Source of the DNA: an uncultured Bacteroidia bacterium
Lineage (GTDB): Bacteria; Bacteroidota; Bacteroidia; Bacteroidales; UBA932
Reading direction: 5' to 3'
DNA: 64,000 bases
Assembly (NCBI GenBank): GCA_902762435.1
Contig: CACWOH010000005.1
Coordinates: forward strand, 51,873-115,872
In this document: piece by piece, positions 52,419 to 60,226 of the stretch
Layout of the letters: every line of letters starts with the position of its first letter
How positions within the stretch are numbered: the first letter of the stretch is position 1
Notes under the pieces: generated by a model
The model's input: only the letters and a program-made list of their open reading frames with translations
The model's database searches: none
Told to the model about the DNA's origin: nothing
Made by a program: the position numbers and the translations under genes

Positions 52419-52736
52419 TTAGGCGCTTAGTTGCGAGTATTTCTTCTTTAGCACCAGAACAGTCGCGGAATCTTCGCTGAGCCACAAACCGAGATCGGAG
52501 ATGATGGCGCGAAGACCATCAACGTATACATCTTTCTTACAAATACTTGAAGGATGGTCGGCGTCGATGAATAGGTACTTATTTCCAGGGTAAACGCCGA
52601 AGTCAATGTCGTTTATCTGGATGGCATGGCATCTTCTGATGTCAATCTTATCCCCAAAGATTGGGGCATAGTCAATCCCCGTCAGATACTTCGGTCCATT
52701 ACCTTGGCCGGGCGGCGACTCATAGAAACGTGCCAA
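52419..52736 (-). pseudogene. N-terminally truncated gene remnant of unknown family
   Basis: The frame encodes an ordinary-looking alpha/beta segment (LARFYESPPGQGNGPKYL, then GNKYLFIDADHPSSICKKD and a LVLKKKYSQ end), but its only start is a TTG, and the frame is closed a few codons upstream by a TAG with no promoter box. Base composition is more AT-rich than the surroundings. It is probably the C-terminal piece of a longer gene, the rest lost at the edge of the repeat block. Function unknown. Confidence 0.55.
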
Positions 52737-52765
52737 GAAACTAGTTGAATACTAGTGTTTTACAA

Positions 52766-52798
52766 AAACATGGGTGCCTAAAAACTGTACCCATGTTT
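52766..52798. repeat. hairpin AAACATGGGT/ACCCATGTTT
   Basis: Perfect 10-bp arms (52766-52775 and 52789-52798) with a 13-nt loop. It could end transcripts reading rightward (TTT at the end), but no gene upstream on the plus strand needs it since the phosphoesterase stop is about 350 nt away. Confidence 0.7.
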
Positions 52799-52931
52799 CG
52801 GTAAATTGTTAAAATTCAATCACTTACTTGTCACGTCTGGCGGCGCTGCGCCGTCTTTCTTTCCCCAAAAAGAAAAACTGATTCAGTGGGGAACAGGATA
52901 GCCCTTTCTTCGACCTCCGGTACTGGCTCGT

Positions 52932-53181
52932 TGTTTCCCACCCGGCCAAAATGGGCTGTTTGGAAACACCTTGACGTATTAAAGAAGTCCCAGTGCCACC
53001 CCGATGTTTCCCAATCCCTTTCCCCATAGCTTTTTTGGCAACTTTCCAGGAGCAAAATGGCTGTTTCCCGCTCCCGGCAGAAGGAAAAACCGCTTACTGG
53101 GAGCAGAACGACCAGTATTTGCTCCCGGCGATAGGGAAAAAGTTGCCAGGGGCAAAAGTGCCGGTATTTGCCCCTGGCAAC
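52932..53181. repeat. array of four related hairpins with shared loop motif
   Basis: Arms pair at 52932-52938/52962-52968, 53049-53053/53070-53074, 53097-53105/53120-53128 and 53142-53156/53167-53181. The stems differ in sequence yet each stays complementary. The loops share a pattern: CAAAATGGGCTGTTT, CAAAATGGCTGTTT, CAGAACGACCAGTATTTG and CAAAAGTGCCGGTATTTG. The third and fourth are the clearest pair. Confidence 0.65.
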
Positions 53182-53190
53182 TCTGGGGGG

Positions 53191-53361
53191 CGGGCGCAGT
53201 GAGGCGGGCGGTTGCCCCGACAAGCCGTAGCCGCCCGCGGCTTATGAGCGGGAGGGGCCCGCCGCGGAGCGGTGGGAGGGACGGAGCGAAGCGGAGGGCT
53301 TGTGGGGCAAGCCGCCCGCGAACGCGCAGGGACAGGCGGCGGGAAAAACGGGCGCAGTGAG
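53191..53361. repeat. 13-bp direct repeats flanking element B
   Basis: CGGGCGCAGTGAG occurs at 53191-53203 and again at 53349-53361, bracketing copy B. They resemble a target-site duplication, though 28 bp separate the right copy from the palindrome's end. Confidence 0.6.
53204..53320. repeat. structured palindromic element (copy B), intergenic
   Basis: Outer arms 53212-53226 and 53297-53310 pair except for one bulged G and extend with GCGGGCGG/CCGCCCGC. Inner hairpins CCCGC/GCGGG and CCCGCCGC/GCGGTGGG are followed by GAGCGAAGCGGAG. It is the counterpart of the copy inside ygiQ at 28737-28845, with paired base changes that keep all stems. Confidence 0.85.
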
Positions 53362-53387
53362 ACAGACCATCACCCGCACGAGCTGGC

Positions 53388-54326
53388 CTACAGCAAAAAG
53401 AACAGCGCCACGCCGGTCATCGAGATGCAGACGCCGAGTATTTCCTTCGGCGTGACTTTCTGCTTGTAAATCAGCGCGTAGGGGAGGATGATGAGCACCG
53501 GGGTGAGGGCCATCAGGGTGGAGGCGATGCCGGCGCGGGCGTACTGGACGGCCATCAGCGACAGCGACACGCCGATAAACGGTCCGAACAGGGTGGTGAG
53601 GCCCGTGAACTTCATGCCGGCACGGTCGTGCACCGCGGCGCGCAGTTGCGGCAACTGGCCAAGCAGCGCCATCCAGACGGCGAAGCCGACGAGCCCCGTC
53701 AGCGAGCGGATCATCGTGGCGGCGAAGGGCATCGCCCAGTCGAAGGCGGCGGGAGCGTCCGCAGGGAGCGCTTCGGCATAATGCTGCAGGCCGATCTTGC
53801 TGAGAACCAGGCCCACGCCCTGTCCCATGCCGGCGCCGACGCCCAGCAGCACGCCCTTCAGGGGCAGCTTCAGCGCGAGCTTGTGCCCCTCGCCCGAGCG
53901 GCTGAGGATGGAGATGGCGATGCCGGACAGGGTGACGGCCATCGCCAGCCAGGAGCGCCAGGAGAGGGTTTCGCCGAGCAGCGCCCAGCCGGCGAACGCG
54001 GCGAAAACGGGCGCCAGGGTCATGAAGAGCTGCCCGAAGCGGGCGCCGATCACCACATAGGAGTTGAAAAGGCAGAAGTCGCCGAAAACGTAGCCCACCA
54101 GTGCGGAAAGGGCCATCCATAGCCAGGTCTTGCCGTCGGCGAAGGCGGGATAGGGGTGCCCGATGGTGACCCACAGCAGGCCGGCGAGCAGGATGCCGGA
54201 GAAGGCCATTCGGAAAAAGTTGGCGCTCATCGCGCCGATCCGCCGGCTCGCCTCGTTGGCGAACAGGGCGGTTGCCGTCCACAGGACGGCGACGACAAGC
54301 GAGATGATTTCTCCCAGGTACTGCAT
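53388..54326 (-). CDS. EamA/DMT-superfamily transporter
   Basis: A 312-residue inner-membrane protein with ten predicted helices arranged as two EamA repeats (first around 5-140, ending AVTLSGIAISIL; second 165-312, ending ILGVCISMTGVALFFLL). The AGWALLGETLSW motif at the end of repeat 1 is typical. Such carriers export metabolites or amino acids; the substrate cannot be predicted. The ATG giving MQYLGEIISLVVAVLW was chosen, as upstream codons fall in the promoter region. Single gene, divergent from the Dcu carrier. Confidence 0.9.
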   Translation of the reverse strand: MQYLGEIISLVVAVLWTATALFANEASRRIGAMSANFFRMAFSGILLAGLLWVTIGHPYPAFADGKTWLWMALSALVGYVFGDFCLFNSYVVIGARFGQLFMTLAPVFAAFAGWALLGETLSWRSWLAMAVTLSGIAISILSRSGEGHKLALKLPLKGVLLGVGAGMGQGVGLVLSKIGLQHYAEALPADAPAAFDWAMPFAATMIRSLTGLVGFAVWMALLGQLPQLRAAVHDRAGMKFTGLTTLFGPFIGVSLSLMAVQYARAGIASTLMALTPVLIILPYALIYKQKVTPKEILGVCISMTGVALFFLL

Positions 54327-54348
54327 GAAGATACTTCCGGTCGGGCGG

Positions 54349-54356
54349 CAAAAATA
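54349..54356 (-). promoter_or_regulatory. -7 box (TATTTTTG) for the DMT transporter gene
   Basis: TAnnTTTG match on the minus strand, 22 nt before the ATG at 54326. Confidence 0.62.
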
Positions 54357-54369
54357 CGAAGAAAAACAG

Positions 54370-54377
54370 TATATTTG
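54370..54377 (+). promoter_or_regulatory. -7 box (TATATTTG) for the Dcu carrier gene
   Basis: Perfect match, giving a leader of roughly 35 nt before the ATG at 54417. Confidence 0.7.
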
Positions 54378-54416
54378 CATACGAACACGAATTAATAACC
54401 ATAACTGCGTTCCAAT

Positions 54417-55793
54417 ATGTCATTTGTGATGATCATTGAACTGCTGATCGTGCTGGCCGCCCTGTATGTCGGCTCGCGCTACGGCAGCCTGGCGCTCGGC
54501 GCCATCTCGGGAATCGGCCTCGCCATCCTGGTCTTCGGCTTCGGCCTCAAGCCCGGCACGCCCCCTACGGATGTCATCTACATCATCATCGCCGCCGTGA
54601 CCTGCGCGGGCACGCTCCAGGCTTCCGGCGGTATGGACTGGATGATCCAGGTGGCGGAAAGGATGCTCCGCAAGCATCCGGATCATATCACCTTCCTGGG
54701 CCCCCTGGTGACTTTCTTCCTGACGGTCCTGGTGGGTACCGGCCACGTGGTCTATACGATCATGCCGATCATCTGCGACATCGCGCTGAAGAAGAACATC
54801 CGGCCCGAGCGGCCCTGCGGCGTGGCCTCGATCGCCTCGCAGGTGGGTATCACCTGTTCGCCGATCGCCGCCGCGGTGGTGGCCTTCGTGACCATCTCCA
54901 ACGCCAACGGCTTCATGGTGTCCATCCCGCAGGTGCTGATGGTCACGATCCCGGCCTGCCTGTGCGGCCTGATGTGCGCCGCCGCCGCTTCCTACAAGCG
55001 GGGCAAGGACCTGGACAACGATCCCGAGTTCCAGAAGCGCAAGGCGGATCCCGAACTGTACAACTATATGTACGGCAACAGCGCCACCACGCTGGACAAG
55101 CAGATTACGAAGGAAGCCAAGGCTTCGGTGTTCATCTTCCTGTCCGCGCTGCTCGTCATCGTGCTGTTCGCGTTCTGCCAGATGATCCACGTGCAGGACG
55201 GCAGCACCCTCGCGGAGGCCATCAACCTGCCGAAGATGAACATCATCATCCAGATCATCATGCTCACGGCCGCCGCTTGCAATATCATGTTCTGCAAGGC
55301 GCAGCCCAAGAAGGCCGTCGCCGGCGCCGTCTGGCAGTCCGGCATGGTGGCCGTCGTGGCCATCTACGGCATCGCGTGGCTGGCCGATACGTACTTCGGC
55401 AACTACATGGACGAGATGAAGGTGATGCTGGCGGACCTCGTGACGAACTATCCCTGGTCCATCGCCTTCGTGTTCTTCCTGGTGTCCGTGCTGATCAACA
55501 GCCAAGGCGCCGTGGTCGTTGCGATGCTGCCGCTGGCCTATGAACTGGGCATCGCAGGCCCGGTGCTGCTGGGCGTGCTGCCGAGCGTGTACGGCTACTT
55601 CTTCATCCCGAATTATCCGTCCGACATCGCCACGGTCAACTTCGACCGTTCCGGCACGACCAAGATCGGCAAGTACCTGCTGAACCACAGTTTCATGATG
55701 CCGGGCCTGATCAGCGTGACGGTGTCCACGGTAATCGGCTACCTCATCACGAACGTGCTGTTCTCCGGCTACTTCGCTTCGTTCATTCAGTAA
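54417..55793 (+). CDS. anaerobic C4-dicarboxylate carrier (Dcu family)
   Basis: A 458-residue DcuA/DcuB-type antiporter with about 11-12 membrane helices. Family stretches include AAVTCAGTLQASGGMDWMIQVAERMLRKHP, VGTGHVVYTIMPIICDIALKKNIRPERP and SVYGYFFIPNYPSDIATVNFDRSGTT. It exchanges fumarate, malate or aspartate for succinate, which fits succinate-producing fumarate respiration in gut Bacteroidota. The A/B subtype is not decided. Its last 11 nt overlap the end of the convergent glycerate kinase gene. Confidence 0.95.
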   Translation: MSFVMIIELLIVLAALYVGSRYGSLALGAISGIGLAILVFGFGLKPGTPPTDVIYIIIAAVTCAGTLQASGGMDWMIQVAERMLRKHPDHITFLGPLVTFFLTVLVGTGHVVYTIMPIICDIALKKNIRPERPCGVASIASQVGITCSPIAAAVVAFVTISNANGFMVSIPQVLMVTIPACLCGLMCAAAASYKRGKDLDNDPEFQKRKADPELYNYMYGNSATTLDKQITKEAKASVFIFLSALLVIVLFAFCQMIHVQDGSTLAEAINLPKMNIIIQIIMLTAAACNIMFCKAQPKKAVAGAVWQSGMVAVVAIYGIAWLADTYFGNYMDEMKVMLADLVTNYPWSIAFVFFLVSVLINSQGAVVVAMLPLAYELGIAGPVLLGVLPSVYGYFFIPNYPSDIATVNFDRSGTTKIGKYLLNHSFMMPGLISVTVSTVIGYLITNVLFSGYFASFIQ

Positions 55794-56925
55794 ACCTTCC
55801 TGACAGCAGGATTTCTCCGACCAGGTCGGTGATGCGCTTCCGGGCCCAGTCCGGCTGCATCGCGACCTGGTCGGAGACGTTTTCGTCCGCAAGGGCGAAG
55901 CAGCCCGAGAAGGGGAGCGCGGCGGCTTCCGGGGCGACGCGGCCTCCGATGGCGATAACGGGGACGCCCGCCCGCCGCGCCCGCTGCAGGACGCCCCAGA
56001 CGGCCTTTCCGGCGCCGGACTGGGCGTCGATGCGCCCTTCGCCCGTGATGACCAGGTCGGCATCCTGCAGGAGCGTATCGAAGCCGGCGGCGTCCAGCAC
56101 CAGGTCGATGCCGCTCCGGAGGCGTGCGCCGAGCAGGGCGGCCAGCGCCCCGCCGAGTCCGCCGGCGGCACCCGACCCCGGTAGGGCCTGCAGGTCGATG
56201 CCGGTCTGCTCCCGGATGAGGCTGCCGAAGCTGGCTGACCCGCGTTCCAGCAAGTCTACCATCGCGGCGTCGGCGCCTTTCTGCGGAGCGAAGGTCGCCG
56301 CCGCACCGTCCGGTCCGCAGAAGAGGGTCCGTACGTCGCAGGCGGCGGTGAACCGGATGTCCTGAAGGTCGGGGAGGACGGCGCTCCGGTCGATCGCGCG
56401 GATGCGTTCCAGGCTCTCGCCGCAAGGATCGAGGAGCTGTCCGGCAGCATCCCGGAAACGGAAACCCAGCGCGGAAAGCAGGCCCGTCCCGGCATCGTGG
56501 GTGGCGCTTCCGCCCAGGCCCACGAGCACGTTCCGGCAGCCTTGCCCGATGGCGTCGCGGATCAGCTCTCCTGTGCCGGATGTGCTGGTACGCAGCGGGT
56601 TGCGCTCCGCTTGCGTTAACAAGGGGAGTCCGCTGGCGGCGGCCGTTTCGATGACGGCCGTCCCGTCCGGCAGCAGGCCGTAGGATGCTTCCACCGGGCG
56701 GCCGAGCGGATCGGAAACGGTCAGCGTGCGGCGAGTTCCTCCCCGGGCGGCAAGCAGCGCCTCCGTAAACCCTTCGCCGCCGTCGGCGACGGGAATCTCC
56801 ACCGCTTCACAGTGCGGAAGCGCCCGGCGGACGCCCTCTGCGGCTGCTCGGGCGACGTCGGCGGAAGCCAGCGACCCTTTGAAGGAATCGGCGGCAATGA
56901 GGATTTTACGGGGAGGGAGGCACAT
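55783..56925 (-). CDS. glycerate kinase
   Basis: A 380-residue glycerate kinase of the GlxK/GarK family, full length. Signatures: KILIAADSFKGSLAS, PVADGGEGFTEALL, the glycine-rich LVGLGGSATHDAGTGLL and AGGLGGALAALLGARLRSGIDLVLD, and TGEGRIDAQSGAGKAV near the C-terminus. It phosphorylates D-glycerate to 2-phosphoglycerate, feeding glycolysis. Single gene with a TATCTTTG box 19 nt upstream. Confidence 0.95.
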   Translation of the reverse strand: MCLPPRKILIAADSFKGSLASADVARAAAEGVRRALPHCEAVEIPVADGGEGFTEALLAARGGTRRTLTVSDPLGRPVEASYGLLPDGTAVIETAAASGLPLLTQAERNPLRTSTSGTGELIRDAIGQGCRNVLVGLGGSATHDAGTGLLSALGFRFRDAAGQLLDPCGESLERIRAIDRSAVLPDLQDIRFTAACDVRTLFCGPDGAAATFAPQKGADAAMVDLLERGSASFGSLIREQTGIDLQALPGSGAAGGLGGALAALLGARLRSGIDLVLDAAGFDTLLQDADLVITGEGRIDAQSGAGKAVWGVLQRARRAGVPVIAIGGRVAPEAAALPFSGCFALADENVSDQVAMQPDWARKRITDLVGEILLSGRFTE

Positions 56926-56944
56926 TTATCGCGCTTTTTTCTTA

Positions 56945-56952
56945 CAAAGATA
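56945..56952 (-). promoter_or_regulatory. -7 box (TATCTTTG) for glycerate kinase
   Basis: Perfect match on the minus strand, 19 nt before the ATG at 56925. Confidence 0.68.
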
Positions 56953-57001
56953 GGGATTATCTTTTTTTTGATTAACTTTCGTGAGTTAAACTGATATTGC
57001 C

Positions 57002-58228
57002 GTGAAGTCCATAATTCGTTTTATCGAAGTCCTGCTGCTCCTGATCGGCCCTGCCGCCTTTGCCCAGACCGATACCCTGCGCTTTTCCGTCCGCGGAACG
57101 GTGCGGGATGCCGCCAACGGAAGGGTCCTTCCGTACGTCTCCGTAACGCTGCCCGGCACCAACTACGCCACCGTCACCAACCAGGACGGCACCTTCGTCA
57201 TCAAGTCTGCCGTGGTGCCCCGTTTCGTCGCCTTTTCCCTGCTGGGTTACAAGGTGTTGACCGTCCCGGCTGACCGGGAGCGCGACATGCGGGTGTCCCT
57301 GACGCGCGGGGAATACACCCTGGACCCCGCCCAGGTCATTTCGGGCGACCCGCTGACCATCCTGCGGGAAGCGATGTACAAGATTACGGACAACTGTCCC
57401 TCCGAACCGGAGCTGTTCGAATGCTTCTACCGGGAGACGGCCCAGAAACGCAACCGCTTCATCTATATTTCCGAGGCGGTCACGAAGATGTACAAGTCTT
57501 CGTTCAAGAACATCTTCGGACGGGACCGGATGGCCGTGGAGAAGAGCCGCCTGCTAACCAGTCCGCGCAAGTCGGACACCCTGGCTGTGAAGGTGATCGG
57601 CGGCCCCACGCAGGCCGTGGATCTGGACATCGTGAAGAACCGCATCCTCGTCCTGAACGAGCGGGACCTGGAAGACTATCGCTTGGAGATGGACGACCCG
57701 GTGATGCTGGACGACCGCCGGCAGTTCGTGATCCGGCTCATCCCGGACAAGACACGGGAGAACGCCCTGCATAACGGCTTGATCTACATCGACCAGGAAA
57801 CGCTGTCCTTCTCGCGCATCGAGCTGTCCCTGGATATGTCCGATCCTGACAAGGCCACGCATGCGATGCTGGTCAAGAAACCCAACGACATCCGCTTCCG
57901 CCCCAAGGAAATGTCGCTGCTGCTCAACTACAAGCGGGAAGGGGACCTGTCCCGCCTGAGTTACGTGCGCACCGTGTTCCGCTTCGACTGCGACGCCCGC
58001 CGCCGGCTGCTGCACACCGAATTCACCGCCATCTCGGAGATGGTGGTGACGAACCGTTTCGACCGGGCGGACGTGGCACCTATCGACCGGGCGGAAAGCT
58101 TCCGCAGCAGCGAGTCCCTGGCCGACAAGACGCAGGCCTATGCCGATCCCGACTTCTGGAAAGACTACAATATCATCGAACCGACCGAGAGCCTGGAAAA
58201 TGCCATCGGCCGGTTGAAGAAACAATAA
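57002..58228 (+). CDS. secreted CarboxypepD_reg-like domain protein
   Basis: A 408-residue protein with a signal peptide (cleavage after AAFAQ). Residues 28-105 are a carboxypeptidase regulatory-like beta-sandwich (RGTVRDAANGRVLPYVSVTLPGT, NQDGTFVIKS, FSLLGYK), the module that usually precedes TonB receptor plugs. The rest (about 115-408) is a beta-rich domain seen in Bacteroidota envelope proteins (ISGDPLTILREAMYKITDNCP, then CFYRETAQKRNRFIYISEAVTKMYKSSF). No function is established. The start is GTG at 57002. It ends 2 nt before paaK and may be co-transcribed with it. Confidence 0.84.
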   Translation: MKSIIRFIEVLLLLIGPAAFAQTDTLRFSVRGTVRDAANGRVLPYVSVTLPGTNYATVTNQDGTFVIKSAVVPRFVAFSLLGYKVLTVPADRERDMRVSLTRGEYTLDPAQVISGDPLTILREAMYKITDNCPSEPELFECFYRETAQKRNRFIYISEAVTKMYKSSFKNIFGRDRMAVEKSRLLTSPRKSDTLAVKVIGGPTQAVDLDIVKNRILVLNERDLEDYRLEMDDPVMLDDRRQFVIRLIPDKTRENALHNGLIYIDQETLSFSRIELSLDMSDPDKATHAMLVKKPNDIRFRPKEMSLLLNYKREGDLSRLSYVRTVFRFDCDARRRLLHTEFTAISEMVVTNRFDRADVAPIDRAESFRSSESLADKTQAYADPDFWKDYNIIEPTESLENAIGRLKKQ

Positions 58229-58230
58229 AA

Positions 58231-59559
58231 ATGTATACCCCCGATCCTTCCTCTCCTTACTTCAATCCTGAACTGGAAACTCTTTCCGCTGAAGGGCTGC
58301 GCGCCCTCCAGTCCGAGCGCCTGCAGCAGACGGTCCGCCGCTGCATGAATGCTCCTTTCTATCAGAAAAAATTCGCCGAGCTGGGCATCACGCCCGAGGA
58401 CATCACCTCGGTGGACGATGTCAGCAAGCTTCCCTTCACCACGAAGGACGACCTTCGTGAATATTACCCCTTCGGCTTTTCGTGCGTCCCCCTGCGGGAC
58501 TGCGTGCGGCTGCATTCCTCTTCCGGCACCACGGGCAATCCGACGGTGGTCCTGCACACGCAGGCCGACCTGGACGCCTGGGCGGAAGCCGTGGCCAGGT
58601 GCCTCTGGATGGTGGGCGCGCGCCCGGACGACGTGTTCCAGAATTCCGCCGGATACGGCATGTTCACCGCCGGACTGGGCTTCCAGTACGGGGCGGAGCG
58701 TGTCGGCATGCTGACGGTTCCGGCCGCTGCCGGCAATACCCTCCGGCAGATCAAATTCATCCGGGACTTCGGTACGAGCGTGCTCCACGCGATTCCCAGC
58801 TATGCTTCCCGCATCTATGAAGTGATGAACGAGCAGGGGGTGGACCCGCGCCGCGACACGAAGCTGCGGGTGCTGTGCATCGGAGCGGAGCCGCACAGCG
58901 AGGAGCAGCGCCGCCGCATCGAGGAGAACCTGGGCGTCAAGGCTTACAATTCCTACGGCATCTCCGAGATGATGGGTCCGGGCGTCGCTTTCGAGTGCCA
59001 GGAGCAGAACGGCCTCCACATCTGGGAGGATTATTTCATCGTGGAGATCGTGGACCCGGTCACGCTGAAGCCGGTGCCGGACGGGCAGCTGGGCGAACTG
59101 GTCCTGACGACACTGCGCCGCGAGGCGATGCCCCTGCTGCGCTACCGCACGCGTGACCTGACCCGGATCCTGCCGGGTGAGTGCCCCTGCGGCCGCCACC
59201 ACGTGCGGCTGGCCCGCCTGCAGGGCCGCAGCGACGACATGATCATCCTGAAGGGCGTGAACATCTTCCCCATCCAGATCGAGAAGATCCTGCTTCAGTT
59301 CAAGGAGATCGGCACCGACTACCTCATCACCCTCGAGACCCGCGAGGGCGAAGGCGACGTGATGAACGTCGACGTGGAGGTCAACAATGTCTTTACCGAC
59401 GACTACGCCACCCTGCAGCGCCTGGAGCGTGAGATCACGCGCCAGCTCCGGGACGAGATCCTGATCACGCCGAGGGTCCGTCTCGTTCCCAAGGGCACCC
59501 TGCCCGTCAGCGACGAGAAGAAGGCCGTCCGGGTACGGGACCTGCGCAAACTGTTTTGA
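58231..59559 (+). CDS. paaK: phenylacetate-CoA ligase
   Basis: A 442-residue adenylate-forming ligase, standard PaaK length. AMP-binding signature HSSSGTTGNPTVVLHT, NSAGYGMFTAGLGFQYGAERVG, then YNSYGISEMMGPGVAFEC and YRTRDLTRIL, with the C-terminal lysine region IILKGVNIFPIQIEKILL typical of PaaK. It converts aryl acetates such as phenylacetate to CoA esters. In anaerobic Bacteroidota paaK is usually paired with an ACT protein and indolepyruvate oxidoreductase, linking it to aromatic amino-acid metabolism. The ACT gene follows 25 nt downstream; iorAB genes are not in the window. Confidence 0.95.
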   Translation: MYTPDPSSPYFNPELETLSAEGLRALQSERLQQTVRRCMNAPFYQKKFAELGITPEDITSVDDVSKLPFTTKDDLREYYPFGFSCVPLRDCVRLHSSSGTTGNPTVVLHTQADLDAWAEAVARCLWMVGARPDDVFQNSAGYGMFTAGLGFQYGAERVGMLTVPAAAGNTLRQIKFIRDFGTSVLHAIPSYASRIYEVMNEQGVDPRRDTKLRVLCIGAEPHSEEQRRRIEENLGVKAYNSYGISEMMGPGVAFECQEQNGLHIWEDYFIVEIVDPVTLKPVPDGQLGELVLTTLRREAMPLLRYRTRDLTRILPGECPCGRHHVRLARLQGRSDDMIILKGVNIFPIQIEKILLQFKEIGTDYLITLETREGEGDVMNVDVEVNNVFTDDYATLQRLEREITRQLRDEILITPRVRLVPKGTLPVSDEKKAVRVRDLRKLF

Positions 59560-59584
59560 TAACCCCGATTGTTTCCGAAGAGAT

Positions 59585-60013
59585 ATGACTATCAGACAAG
59601 TATCCATATTCATCGAGAACCAGTCCGGCACGCTGCAGAAGGTGCTGGAACTGATCAAGCGGTCGCAGATCCAGATCATCGCCAGTACCATCGCCGATAC
59701 GGCGGACTATGGTATCTACCGCATCATCTGCAACGAGCCCGACCGTGCCTGCCTGGAACTCAAGGAGGCGGGCGTGGCCGTGACCATCTCCAACGTCTTT
59801 GCCGTCGAGCTGGACAACCGGCCCGGCGGCGCCGCCGACGTGGTGGCACGCTTCAGCGAGGCGGGGGTGGGAATCACCTACATGTACGCCTTCGTCATCG
59901 AGGGGCGGGGCATCCTCATCTTCCGCACGAACCAGGTGGAAGAGGCGGAGAAGGTCATCGCCGCCAACGGGCTGCACGCCCTGACGGAGAGCGAACTGCC
60001 CCTGCAGTACTGA
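59585..60013 (+). CDS. tandem ACT-domain protein
   Basis: A 142-residue protein made of two ACT domains: TIRQVSIFIENQSGTLQKVLELI opens the first, AVELDNRPGGAADVVARFSEAGVGITYMYAF the second. ACT domains bind amino acids. This type is the regular neighbour of paaK and indolepyruvate oxidoreductase genes, where it probably senses an aromatic amino acid. Same strand and probably same transcript as paaK. Confidence 0.93.
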   Translation: MTIRQVSIFIENQSGTLQKVLELIKRSQIQIIASTIADTADYGIYRIICNEPDRACLELKEAGVAVTISNVFAVELDNRPGGAADVVARFSEAGVGITYMYAFVIEGRGILIFRTNQVEEAEKVIAANGLHALTESELPLQY

Positions 60014-60016
60014 CCG

Positions 60017-60226
60017 TCAGAGAAGATCCTCTTCCGGGGAATACATTTCCGGCTGATCGGCCAGGTGCCGTTCGGCGGCATCCTCTATGACGCCTTCGAA
60101 GCCCGTGAGGGCGGCGAAGGGGGCGAACTGGGCCGCCCGTTCGGCGCGGGGCATCCGGGGATGCCGCTTCGGGTCGGGATGGGGGAGCGCGATGATGTCG
60201 TCGTATCGGTGGTCGAACCCGTTCAT
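60017..60226 (-). CDS. small RAAQFAPFAAL protein (YolD-like companion of Y-family polymerase)
   Basis: A 69-residue protein with the core RMPRAERAAQFAPFAALTGF, shared by small proteins encoded beside Y-family polymerase genes in many gut bacteria and resembling the YolD-like family. It starts inside the polymerase stop codon (4-nt ATGA overlap), so the two are made together. It may regulate or bind the polymerase; no function is proven. It is the last gene of a four- or five-gene minus-strand operon and ends 3 nt from the convergent ACT gene. Confidence 0.8.
   Translation of the reverse strand: MNGFDHRYDDIIALPHPDPKRHPRMPRAERAAQFAPFAALTGFEGVIEDAAERHLADQPEMYSPEEDLL

Larger units (their letters stand above)
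52737..53387. other. gene-free repeat block
   Basis: About 650 bp without a convincing gene; frames that are open here show no recognisable domain and run through palindromes. From left to right it holds a CTAGT/ACTAG palindrome (52741-52755), an AAACATGGGT hairpin, a CGGCGC/GCGCCG palindrome near 52841, four hairpin units sharing a loop motif, and a structured element flanked by 13-bp direct repeats. Composition changes from AT-rich to very GC-rich along it. Confidence 0.75.

Noticed and set aside
52932-53181. CRISPR array
   Set aside because: The repeated units are hairpins of unequal size with changing stems, not identical repeats with unique spacers, and no cas gene is in the window.
52831-53360. 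Open frames across the repeat block on both strands
   Set aside because: They run through hairpins and the palindromic element, have unusual composition (Arg, Pro, Gly, Cys) and no recognisable domain or promoter.
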